This document shows, in pieces, positions 43,432 through 50,474 of a DNA stretch of 64,000 bases. The notes below the pieces were generated by a model. It searched no databases and was not told the origin of the DNA. It was given only the letters and a program-made list of their open reading frames with translations. Source of the DNA: Paenibacillus_AB hodogayensis (GTDB lineage Bacteria; Bacillota; Bacilli; Paenibacillales; NBRC-103111); NCBI RefSeq assembly GCF_039536325.1, contig NZ_BAAAYO010000005.1, positions 248,001-312,000 of the forward strand. Reading direction: 5' to 3'. The position numbers and the translations under genes were made by a program. How positions within the stretch are numbered: position 1 is the first letter of the stretch; each line of letters starts with the position of its first letter.

Positions 43432-44607
43432 TCAGCTGCGCTCCGCCTCCTGGACGGCGAAGCGGCCCAACTGGGCGATCGCCAAATCCTCCATCGGCGG
43501 ATTGTGCAGTCCGAAGCGCACGTCGCGGTAAAGCCGTTGCAGCGGGTTCGAGCGCGCCAGGCTGTGCGCGCCGACGATCCGCATCGCTTTATCGACGACG
43601 GAGAGCGCCGTCTGGATCGCGTTGACCTTGACGGCCGCCAGCTCCGGTCCGAGCTCATCCGCCTCGGGCTTGCCGCGCAGCTGGTCCCAGCGTGCCGCCA
43701 CCGCGTATAGGAAATGGCGCGAGGCGGTCAGCTCCAGATCGATCTGTCCAAGCTGCTGGCCGACATTCGGCGTATATAGAATCGGATGGGGGAGTGAGTT
43801 CGGCTGGTACGCTTTGGCGAATTTTATCGCTTCTTTGCGCGCGGCCAGCGCAATGCCCAGGTAGCAGGCCGGAATATGCAGCAAATAAGGATTGATCGGC
43901 TTGTGGTAAGCCTGGCTTGACCTATACACTAACGCTTCCTCGGGCACGACGACATCCTGGAGCACGAGATCGTGGCTGGCCGTTCCGCGCATCCCGACCA
44001 TCCGCCATGTCGGATCGATGGTTAGTCCCGGGGTGTCCCTAGGGATGAGAAACTCCGTCTCGGCATCCTCCAGCACGGCCGTCACAATAAAATAGTCCAG
44101 CACGGGGGACAGCGTCGTGAACGTTTTGCGCCCATTCAGCCGGTAGCCGCCTGCGACCCGCTCCGCCGAGGTACCCGGCTTGCCGCCCCGCGAAGGGCTG
44201 CCCGTAGACGCTTCGGTCGCCGCCCGGTTAACCAGAGCGCCCCGTGCCGCCACATCGCGGCACATGGAGGCAAACAGCTCGCCCTCCCATGGCCTTTTCT
44301 CATTCAGATCGAAAATAACGCCCAGATGCCAGCCCATCCCGAGCGCGATCGCCGCGTCTCCTTGAGCCAGCCTTTCCTGATACAGCACGAATTCGTACAG
44401 CGATATGTCTTTGCCGCCCCATTCCACAGGGACGGTGTAGGCCGCGTACCCGATCTGCTGCAGCGCCTCTATATGATCGTACGAGAAGGCGTCGGTTTCA
44501 TCCGCTTCCTGTGTCCCTGCGGCGAACGAATCGGCAACCTCGCCGATGACCGCCAGCCGCTCCTGCTGCTCCGTTGTGCGGACGAACATCTGCTCCAGCC
44601 TGCTCAT
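43432..44607 (-). CDS. Acyl-CoA dehydrogenase-like flavoprotein of sulfur-acquisition type (SfnB/SoxC-like)
   Basis: 391 residues, acyl-CoA dehydrogenase fold: N-terminal helical domain, middle domain ending MVGMRGTASHDLVLQ, and C-terminal four-helix domain (VVDKAMRIVGAHSLARSNPLQR). The lack of a clear catalytic glutamate and linkage to ssu genes suggest a flavin-dependent monooxygenase-like enzyme releasing sulfite from organosulfur compounds, as in SfnB, SoxC or DszC. ATG at CAT 44605-44607 overlaps the ssuB stop. Last gene of the operon. Confidence 0.7.
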   Translation of the reverse strand: MSRLEQMFVRTTEQQERLAVIGEVADSFAAGTQEADETDAFSYDHIEALQQIGYAAYTVPVEWGGKDISLYEFVLYQERLAQGDAAIALGMGWHLGVIFDLNEKRPWEGELFASMCRDVAARGALVNRAATEASTGSPSRGGKPGTSAERVAGGYRLNGRKTFTTLSPVLDYFIVTAVLEDAETEFLIPRDTPGLTIDPTWRMVGMRGTASHDLVLQDVVVPEEALVYRSSQAYHKPINPYLLHIPACYLGIALAARKEAIKFAKAYQPNSLPHPILYTPNVGQQLGQIDLELTASRHFLYAVAARWDQLRGKPEADELGPELAAVKVNAIQTALSVVDKAMRIVGAHSLARSNPLQRLYRDVRFGLHNPPMEDLAIAQLGRFAVQEAERS

Positions 44608-45395
44608 AAGCTTTCTCCCCTTGTAGAATCTACAGTTGCCATAATGCGCTCCAACACCTTTCTTTCCAGTTGGGCAAAAGCCGGATCGGCCGTCGTTCTG
44701 GGACGGGGCAAAGGGTTGGTCACGTCGAGAGCGATCACCCCGTCCTCGATCAGCAAAATCCGGTCTGCCAGTTTGACCGCTTCGGTCACATCGTGGGTGA
44801 CCAGCAGCGTCGTGAAGCGCTGCTCCTGCCACAGCCGCTCGATCAGCTTTTGCATATCCAGCCTCGTCAAAGCGTCCAGCGCCCCTAGCGGTTCGTCGAG
44901 CAGCAGCAGGCTGGGGTTGCGTACGAGCGCCCGCGCCAGGGCGACGCGCTGCTTCTGGCCGCCCGACAGGACGGAGGGCCAGTCTGCCGCACGGTCCTCC
45001 AGCCCGACCTGGCGAAGCCGGGACGCCGCAAGCGGCCGCCAATCTCCTTTCAGGCCGAGCCCGACGTTGTCGATGACCTTTTTCCACGGAAGCAGCCGGG
45101 AGTCCTGAAACATCACCGTCGTTCCGGCGGATGCGCCGGTCACCGGCCTTCCGTCAATGAGCACGGCTCCGTCGGCGGAGCGCTCCAGTCCCGCTACGAG
45201 CCGCAGCAGCGTGCTTTTGCCGCTGCCGCTGCGGCCGACGACGGCTACGAACTGGCCGGGAAGGAGCGTCAGATCGAGCTGGCGCAGTACCGGCTTGCCG
45301 TCGAAAGCGATCGAGAGCGATCTCAGCTCGACCTGCGCTCCGCTTGCTTCATAAGTATGGGGTTCGGTTGGAACCGTAATAACCGCGTCCTTCAC
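44604..45395 (-). CDS. ssuB: Aliphatic sulfonate ABC transporter ATP-binding protein SsuB
   Basis: ATPase of an SsuABC/TauABC-like importer. 263 residues. Walker A VVGRSGSGKSTLLRLV, signature LSGGQKQRVALARAL, Walker B LLLLDEPLGALD, and switch His in LLVTHDVTEAV. The substrate could be alkanesulfonates, taurine or nitrate; the neighbouring flavoenzyme favours sulfur compounds. Confidence 0.85.
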   Translation of the reverse strand: MKDAVITVPTEPHTYEASGAQVELRSLSIAFDGKPVLRQLDLTLLPGQFVAVVGRSGSGKSTLLRLVAGLERSADGAVLIDGRPVTGASAGTTVMFQDSRLLPWKKVIDNVGLGLKGDWRPLAASRLRQVGLEDRAADWPSVLSGGQKQRVALARALVRNPSLLLLDEPLGALDALTRLDMQKLIERLWQEQRFTTLLVTHDVTEAVKLADRILLIEDGVIALDVTNPLPRPRTTADPAFAQLERKVLERIMATVDSTRGESL

Positions 45396-45414
45396 GTATA
45401 CCTCTCCTTCAAGC

Positions 45415-46218
45415 TCATGATTGATAAGCGGAGTTCCACTTCAGCAGGCGCCGTTCCAGCCACTTGGCGGCGATATCCGCAGCTTTGCCGAACAGCGCGT
45501 ACAGGATGATGCTCAAAATAATAATATCGGCCTGCATGAATTCGCGCGCGTTCATCGCCAAATATCCGATGCCCTGGTTCGTGGCGATCGTCTCGGCTAC
45601 GATCAGCGTAAGCCACATGACGCCAAGCGCATAGCGCAAGCCGACGAAGATGGACGGCAGCGCGCCCGGAAGCAGGATGTGGAAAAAAATATCCCGGGAG
45701 CGCAGGCCGTATACCTGCCCCATCTCGACCAGATCGCGGCCGACGTTTCTTACGCCATGGTACGTGTTTACGTAAATCGGAAACAGCACGCCCAAGGCGA
45801 CTAGGAATACTTTCGGCGTCTCGCCGATGCCGATCCAAATAATGACGAGCGGTACGAGCGCCAGATGGGGAATGTTGCGGATCATCTGGATCGTCGTATC
45901 GAACAGCCGGTAGGACGTTTTGAACGCCGCGTTGGCGATGCCGAGCAGGAAGCCGACGCTTCCGCCGATTAGCAGTCCAAGCAGCGCCCGCTGCAAGCTG
46001 ATCCCCATATGATGCGCCAGCTTGCCGGAAGCGAGCAGCTTCCAGCCCGCTTCGACAATCATGAGAGGCGTAGGGAACAGCTTGGCAGATACGAGATGCA
46101 GGGAAGCGGTGAGCTGCCAGGCAATGATCAAGAGAGCCGGTACGAGCCAAGGCAGCAGCAGATCCGCCATCGTGGACCGAATGTCCGGTTTACCAGTCCG
46201 TCCGTTCGTTTTGGCCAT
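45415..46218 (-). CDS. ssuC: Aliphatic sulfonate ABC transporter permease SsuC
   Basis: 267 residues, about six membrane helices. The EAA-like loop interacting with the ATPase is DLVEMGQVYGLRSRDIFFHILLPGALPSI. Located between the substrate-binding lipoprotein and the ATPase genes, 20 bases from each. Confidence 0.87.
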   Translation of the reverse strand: MAKTNGRTGKPDIRSTMADLLLPWLVPALLIIAWQLTASLHLVSAKLFPTPLMIVEAGWKLLASGKLAHHMGISLQRALLGLLIGGSVGFLLGIANAAFKTSYRLFDTTIQMIRNIPHLALVPLVIIWIGIGETPKVFLVALGVLFPIYVNTYHGVRNVGRDLVEMGQVYGLRSRDIFFHILLPGALPSIFVGLRYALGVMWLTLIVAETIATNQGIGYLAMNAREFMQADIIILSIILYALFGKAADIAAKWLERRLLKWNSAYQS

Positions 46219-46238
46219 ATCCTATATCCTTCTTTCCG

Positions 46239-47300
46239 TTATCGCTTCAAATTGGGTGCCCAAGGGGCGTCCACCGGCATCAGCTTGCTGACGTCCAGCT
46301 TCTCGGTAATGAGTCCGATGCGCAGAAACGTATCGGCCAGCTGCTGCTGCGGGGCGATAATGTCTTTCGTAATCGCTTCGACCCCGAACGTACGACGGTT
46401 AATCGCCGTGCGGATCGATTCCTCGTCGATGCCGAGCTCCTGCGTCAGCAGCTTCACGACCTCCGGCTTGTTCTGGTTCGCCCACTTGTCGGCTACGTCC
46501 GTTTCTTCGAGAATCAGCTTGACGAGATCGGCATGCTTTTGCGTAAATTCCGTCGTAGCGTAGTAGAACGTCCGGTTGGGAGAATATCCGGCTCCGTCGG
46601 TCAAGGTGACCGGCTTCAGATCGATCTGCACCGTAGCGAAGAACGGGTCCCACGAACCGAGCGCGTCCACTTTCTTCGTCTCGAATACGGCGCGTCCTTC
46701 CGAGGCGTCCTTGACGAACACGTACTCCACATCGTTGTCCTTCAGGCCTGCCTTTTCAAGCGCAAGCACGGTCAGGTAATGATGGTTGCCGCCTTTGACG
46801 ACCGCGACCTTTTTGCCTTTCAGGTCGGCGATGGTCTTGATCGGGGAATCTTTATGCACCATGATGCCCATGCCTTCGGGATTTGGCAAATCGTTGCCGA
46901 CGTAGACGAACGGCTTGCCGCTCGCCTGGGCGAATACGCCGGAGCCGTCGGCCGCATTGCCGTAGTCGATTTTACCCGAAGTCAATGCTTCCAGGACGGT
47001 CCCGCCGCTCGGAAACACGTTCCATTCGACGGCGATGCCGCGCTCTTTCAGCTTCTGGTCGAGGTTGGCTTTCACTTTCAACACATTCAGGGTATTGCCC
47101 TTCTGATAGCCGATGCGGACTACCTTCGGCTGTTCGGCCGCTCCCGCCTGCGTTTGCGTTGCGGGCGTATTGGAGGAGGCGGGCTTGCCGCTTTCCTTGG
47201 CGCCGCTTGCGCAGCCGGCAAGCAGCGCTGCCAGCAGGAAGGTTGCTCCGGTCAAAACGGCGGACGCCCGTATTTTACGATGATGGGTAAGGGAATTCAT
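46239..47300 (-). CDS. ssuA: Sulfonate-binding lipoprotein SsuA
   Basis: 353 residues. Lipobox LLAGC near residue 30 (LAALLAGCASG) predicts diacylglyceryl anchoring; a Ser/Pro/Thr/Gln linker precedes the SBP domain starting VVRIGYQKGNTLNVLK. Type II periplasmic-binding fold of the SsuA/THI5-like family. It precedes ssuC, ssuB and a flavoenzyme in one operon headed by a SolA-like oxidase. Confidence 0.85.
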   Translation of the reverse strand: MNSLTHHRKIRASAVLTGATFLLAALLAGCASGAKESGKPASSNTPATQTQAGAAEQPKVVRIGYQKGNTLNVLKVKANLDQKLKERGIAVEWNVFPSGGTVLEALTSGKIDYGNAADGSGVFAQASGKPFVYVGNDLPNPEGMGIMVHKDSPIKTIADLKGKKVAVVKGGNHHYLTVLALEKAGLKDNDVEYVFVKDASEGRAVFETKKVDALGSWDPFFATVQIDLKPVTLTDGAGYSPNRTFYYATTEFTQKHADLVKLILEETDVADKWANQNKPEVVKLLTQELGIDEESIRTAINRRTFGVEAITKDIIAPQQQLADTFLRIGLITEKLDVSKLMPVDAPWAPNLKR

Positions 47301-47322
47301 AAGTACACGCTCCTTGATCGAT

Positions 47323-48489
47323 TCATTTGATGGAAGAAGGTAAAGAGAAAGCGGGCCAATCCAAATCCGATTCAGCTTGCCGGCCGGTCAGCGCCAGGCT
47401 CATCGCCTCGCCGATCGCGCTGGCGAACTTGAAGCCGTGGCCCGAGCCCCCGCCAGCGAACCAGACCCCGGTGCGGCCCGGGACTTCGCCGAGCCAAAAG
47501 CGTTCGCCGGGCGAACGCTCGTACAAGCACACTTGACCGTCGCGCAGACGGCCCGCGCCGGGAAGAAACCGTTCCAGAGCAAACCGCAGCTCGTCCTCGT
47601 CTTCTTTGTAGGTGCCGAACGCCGGGAGAGGCTGGCCGTACAAAACTTCCCGCCCGCCGTCGTGACGGCCGATCTTCAAGCCGCTCCCGTCGAGATCGGG
47701 GAAGCCGAAATATTCTTCGTCGCCGCCGTTATTGATGATAAAAACCGGCAGCCTTTCCGCCCCGTAGAGCGGGTTCGGAGCTTCAAACCAGCCGACTGCC
47801 TTGCGTATCGGCGTTACCGCGGCAAGCTCCGGGAACAGCCGTCCCGCCCAAGCTCCGGCACTAACCAATACCCGGTCGGCTGTAAAAGAGCCGTTCGACG
47901 TATGTACTGCATGTCCGCCCGACCCGGCTTCGATGCCGTGCACCTGCGTGTGGGCAAGCAGTTCGGCTCCTTGCGCAAGAGCGAGCTGGCGAAGGACGCG
48001 AATGATCCGTTCGCTGTACAGGACGCCGGCTTCCGGCTCGTACAGTCCTTCCATCGAGTCGGATACGGAGAGTCCCGGCCATTCTCGACGTATATCGGAA
48101 GCGGTCAGCAGGCGGTGCGGAATGCTGAACGCCGTGCAGCTGTCTGTTTTGCTTCGAATGAATGCAGAGCCTGACGGTCCGACGCTGATGGCGCCCGTAC
48201 GCTCGAAGAGCGGCCCGTGGTACGCCTCGTCAGCGGTACGGAGTTCAGCGGATTGCTCCTCCAGCTGCTTCCACAGCTGCTGTGCCCGGAGTGCGAGCTT
48301 GACATAAGCGGCGCCCATCGTATAGGCGGTACGTACGATCCGGGTGCTGCCGTGGTGGCTTCCGAGCGAGTGTGGAGGATCCCCCGCATCGATCAGCAGG
48401 ACGCGCACGCCCGCTAGGGCCAAGTAGTATCCGGCGCTCATGCCGAACGATCCGGCGCCCGCGATAATGACATCGTAATGGGAAGACAT
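47323..48489 (-). CDS. FAD-dependent N-methyl amino acid oxidase, SolA/sarcosine oxidase type
   Basis: 388 residues of the MSOX/MTOX family: N-terminal dinucleotide site DVIIAGAGSFGMSAGYYLA, STRIVRTAY and C-terminal CLYERSPGERF, whose Cys matches the covalent FAD attachment in monomeric sarcosine oxidase. Oxidises a secondary N-methyl amine giving formaldehyde and peroxide. First gene of the ssu-type operon (ATG at CAT 48487-48489, GGGGGTG upstream) and divergent from hxlR. Substrate unknown. Confidence 0.8.
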   Translation of the reverse strand: MSSHYDVIIAGAGSFGMSAGYYLALAGVRVLLIDAGDPPHSLGSHHGSTRIVRTAYTMGAAYVKLALRAQQLWKQLEEQSAELRTADEAYHGPLFERTGAISVGPSGSAFIRSKTDSCTAFSIPHRLLTASDIRREWPGLSVSDSMEGLYEPEAGVLYSERIIRVLRQLALAQGAELLAHTQVHGIEAGSGGHAVHTSNGSFTADRVLVSAGAWAGRLFPELAAVTPIRKAVGWFEAPNPLYGAERLPVFIINNGGDEEYFGFPDLDGSGLKIGRHDGGREVLYGQPLPAFGTYKEDEDELRFALERFLPGAGRLRDGQVCLYERSPGERFWLGEVPGRTGVWFAGGGSGHGFKFASAIGEAMSLALTGRQAESDLDWPAFSLPSSIK

Positions 48490-48512
48490 TTCGGTTTCAC
48501 CCCCTGAAGTGC

Positions 48513-48563
48513 TTTACTTTATCCCTTTGCAACTATTATAATTCCAATAAGAAAACTTGGAAA
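48513..48563. promoter_or_regulatory. Overlapping divergent promoters of solA-like operon and hxlR
   Basis: Rightward: TTTACT (48513-48518), 18 bases, TATAAT (48537-48542). Leftward: TTTCCA (minus strand, 48558-48563), 17 bases, TATAAT (minus, 48535-48540). The two -10 boxes share the palindrome ATTATAAT, so the promoters should compete. Confidence 0.5.
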
Positions 48564-48575
48564 TAGCGCACTTTT

Positions 48576-48603
48576 ACGATACCAAGTATCCTAAACGATA
48601 CCA
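48576..48603. promoter_or_regulatory. Direct-repeat operator candidate between solA-like gene and hxlR
   Basis: ACGATACCA occurs twice (48576-48584 and 48595-48603), 19 bases apart; the first overlaps the palindrome GATAC-CAA-GTATC (48578-48590). The sites lie upstream of the leftward -35 and downstream of the rightward start, suiting a regulator that activates or represses the operon while controlling its own gene. Confidence 0.5.
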
Positions 48604-48620
48604 TTCGGGAGGAACTTTTG

Positions 48621-48992
48621 ATGAAACAGCAGCCCAAGCTATTTTTGTGCGAGAAGGAACTTACCCTATCGGTCATTTGCGGCAAGTGGAAGCCGCTCAT
48701 TTTGTGGAATTTGGGCCAAGGTACGATGCGGTTTTGCGAGCTGAAAAAAATATTGCCGCCGGTGACGCAAAAAATATTGACGACCCAGCTGCGGGAAATG
48801 GAAGAGGATCTGCTCGTTCACCGCGAGGTGTACCCGGTCTTCCCGGCCAAGGTGGAATATTCGCTGACCGAGCACGGAAAGACGCTGATCCCGATTTTGC
48901 AGTCGATGATGGATTGGGGCAGGGTGTACAAGGGAGTGCTTCAGGAATACGAAGTGCTGAAGGATGCGGTTATGCAGGAGCCGAGCCAATAA
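48621..48992 (+). CDS. HxlR-family transcriptional regulator
   Basis: 123 residues, winged helix of the HxlR family: CGKWKPLILWNLGQGTMRFCELKKIL, VTQKILTTQLREMEED and wing VYPVFPAKVEYSLTEHGKTL, plus an N-terminal Cys typical of redox- or aldehyde-sensing members. GGGAGG places the start at ATG 48621. The divergent oxidase operon makes formaldehyde or peroxide, signals some HxlR regulators sense; that link is inference. Confidence 0.88.
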   Translation: MKQQPKLFLCEKELTLSVICGKWKPLILWNLGQGTMRFCELKKILPPVTQKILTTQLREMEEDLLVHREVYPVFPAKVEYSLTEHGKTLIPILQSMMDWGRVYKGVLQEYEVLKDAVMQEPSQ

Positions 48993-49022
48993 GCTTGCGC
49001 GGGCTGAAAGGCATGATTAAGG

Positions 49023-49111
49023 GGGCGGCTGCTGTTTCTGCCGTTCTCTGTGCGTTCAAAAATAGCATGCTATTCAAGCAGAGCCGCCCTCCTAGCAGGG
49101 CGGTTTCTTTT
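49023..49111 (+). terminator. Terminator after hxlR with a competing upstream arm
   Basis: CCGCCCT (49084-49090) pairs with AGGGCGG (49097-49103), then TTTCTTTT. The terminator's 5' arm can alternatively pair with GGGCGGCTGCT (49023-49033) as GGGCGGC/GCCGCCC plus TGCT/AGCA, spanning 49023-49089. This makes two mutually exclusive folds. AGCATGCT lies in the loop. Confidence 0.6.
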
Positions 49112-49177
49112 CTAACCGGAAATAACCCCGTTTACTGACGGTCGCTTCTCCTCGAATGGGGCGCCAGTTATTAACCG

Positions 49178-49206
49178 TTGACAGGAATATCCTATTATCA
49201 TACAAT
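49178..49206 (+). promoter_or_regulatory. Sigma-A promoter of the carbamoyltransferase gene
   Basis: Consensus TTGACA (49178-49183), 17-base spacer, TACAAT (49201-49206). A strong promoter 49 bases before the GTG start, with two ARG-box-like sites immediately downstream. Confidence 0.8.
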
Positions 49207-49240
49207 CGATTTATTATTCATTATTATGAATAAATATACA
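49207..49240 (+). promoter_or_regulatory. Paired ARG-box-like operators (ArgR/AhrC sites)
   Basis: The ARG-box core is TGAAT-wwww-ATTCA. Site 2, TGAAT-AAAT-ATACA (49227-49240), matches 9 of 10 fixed bases; site 1, CGATT-TATT-ATTCA (49207-49220), has a weaker left half. Their centres are 20 bases apart, near the spacing of paired ARG boxes. The overlap also gives the palindrome TTATTCAT-TATT-ATGAATAA (49214-49233). Placed right after the -10, they would block transcription when arginine is plentiful. Confidence 0.6.
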
Positions 49241-49254
49241 TAAGAGGTGACCGC

Positions 49255-50169
49255 GTGAATCATTTGTTGTCCTTAAAAGAATTCGATAGGAATACTCTTC
49301 GGTCCATTATCCAAACGGGAGTAGAAATAAAGAAAAATCCGGAAAAGTACGATCATGCTTGCGAAAGAAAAGGTTTGCTGCTGCTCTTTCAAAAAACATC
49401 GACTCGTACCAACTTATCGTTTCAATCTGCCATCAACCAATTGGGCGGATACGCCGTCACCCTGGATTGGAATTCGAGTCATTTCACGATATCGCCCATC
49501 CAATACGAAGCACAGTATGTATCAAGGAATTGCCATGTCATCATGGCGAGATTAAACAAGCATGCGGATTTGCTTGAATTAGCTAAACATTCCAAAGTGC
49601 CGGTTATCAATGGTTGCTGCGATACGTACCACCCTTGTCAAGCATTGGCGGATTTGATGACGATCTATGAAGTATCCGGGACATTTGACGGAATAACCCT
49701 TACCTATGTCGGGATTCATAACAATGTGGCCAATTCTTTGATCGCCGGCTGTATGACAGTAGGGATCCGTCTTCTGCTCGTCACGCCGATCATCAACACT
49801 CCGTCGTGGGATGAAGAGCTGATGCAGGCCGCCTACCAAAGCGGCTTTGTGGAAAAAGTCAATTCCTTGTCCGAAGCTGTCCCCAGATCGGATTTTGTTT
49901 ATACCGATACGTGGATCGACATGGAATTTTTCCATGACAGTCGGTATGAGGAGGAGAAGAACCGCAGGATCGAGCAAATGATGCCGTTTCAGCTGAATCG
50001 CGACAGCCTGAAGGGCTTCTCTCCTTACATCATGCACGATATGCCGATTCATCCCGGATTCGAGATTGAAGAAGAGTTAATTGAAAGCGAAAAGTCCGTC
50101 ATCTACCGGCAGGCGGAAAACCGGATGCATGTCCAAAAGGCGCTGCTGCTGCACTTGCTCCATTCTTAG
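49255..50169 (+). CDS. Ornithine/aspartate carbamoyltransferase-family protein with altered active site
   Basis: 304 residues, two-domain carbamoyltransferase fold. The carbamoyl-phosphate loop is FQKTSTRTNLSFQ (STRT kept, but the following Arg is Asn), and HPCQALADLMT is present. The ornithine loop normally HCLP reads MHDMPIHPGFEIEEE, lacking the Cys, and is unlike the HPxPVNRG of PyrB as well. Substrate is therefore uncertain: an ornithine analogue, N-acetylornithine type, or another amine. GTG start behind AAGAGGTGA. AT-richer than the neighbours. Confidence 0.75.
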   Translation: MNHLLSLKEFDRNTLRSIIQTGVEIKKNPEKYDHACERKGLLLLFQKTSTRTNLSFQSAINQLGGYAVTLDWNSSHFTISPIQYEAQYVSRNCHVIMARLNKHADLLELAKHSKVPVINGCCDTYHPCQALADLMTIYEVSGTFDGITLTYVGIHNNVANSLIAGCMTVGIRLLLVTPIINTPSWDEELMQAAYQSGFVEKVNSLSEAVPRSDFVYTDTWIDMEFFHDSRYEEEKNRRIEQMMPFQLNRDSLKGFSPYIMHDMPIHPGFEIEEELIESEKSVIYRQAENRMHVQKALLLHLLHS

Positions 50170-50226
50170 GATTGGAAGAGCGGTAAAGTCGGGCCGGGCC
50201 CTCATGGTAATGCCCGAAAAAGTCGC

Positions 50227-50255
50227 TTGCGCCCTCTGCAACAAATTGTTATAAT
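50227..50255 (+). promoter_or_regulatory. Sigma-A promoter of the his leader-hisS unit
   Basis: TTGCGC (50227-50232), 17 bases, TATAAT (50250-50255) with TG one base upstream (extended -10). It lies between the carbamoyltransferase stop and the leader peptide. Confidence 0.65.
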
Positions 50256-50290
50256 CAGTTCTAATCATCGATTGGAAGGGATTTGAAGCT

Positions 50291-50341
50291 ATGAACACCA
50301 TCGTTTTGAATCAACTTCATCATCATCACAAAAAGCGTTAG
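50291..50341 (+). CDS. His-rich leader peptide of hisS
   Basis: A 16-codon open frame encoding MNTIVLNQLHHHHKKR, with four consecutive His codons (CAT CAT CAT CAC, 50318-50329). GGAAGGG (50274-50280) is 10 bases before ATG. The TAG stop (50339-50341) lies inside the first arm of a large hairpin. Architecture resembles the HisL attenuators of enterobacteria (known), but I know of no standard case for hisS in this group. Confidence 0.75.
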   Translation: MNTIVLNQLHHHHKKR

Positions 50342-50442
50342 CACACTCCTGTAAAAAAATTCAGGGTGGGCTAACGCTCTACGCGTTGGCCTCCCTGCGG
50401 CATAGGAAGCGCGCAGGACCATGGGGTCTTGCGCGTTTTTTT
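50334..50442 (+). promoter_or_regulatory. Histidine attenuator: alternative hairpins and terminator before hisS
   Basis: Arm A AGCGTTAGC (50334-50342) pairs perfectly with B GCTAACGCT (50370-50378). B can instead pair with C (GCGTTGGC, 50383-50390), extended by CAGGG/CCCTG. D CCTGCG (50394-50399) can pair with CGCAGG (50412-50417) in the terminator 5' arm. Terminator: CGCGCAGGACC (50410-50420), loop ATGG, GGTCTTGCGCG (50425-50435), seven T. A:B leaves D free to disrupt the terminator; B:C occupies part of D (CCCTG) and lets it form. Confidence 0.7.
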
Positions 50443-50474
50443 GTTGTATTCGACCAAAGAAAGGATTGACGGCT

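Noticed and set aside
44604..45087. Upstream extension of the acyl-CoA dehydrogenase-like frame to 45087
   Set aside because: That part overlaps ssuB in another frame; the family N-terminus begins at 44607.
49012..49137. A 41-codon open frame over the terminator after hxlR
   Set aside because: The only AG-rich site is too close to the ATG, and the frame spans a clear terminator.
50262..50442. A complete T-box riboswitch before hisS
   Set aside because: Only AGGGTGGG resembles the T-box core. The following ACCGCG is missing, no stem I or AG bulge was found, and the B:C hairpin does not share the terminator arm in the usual way.
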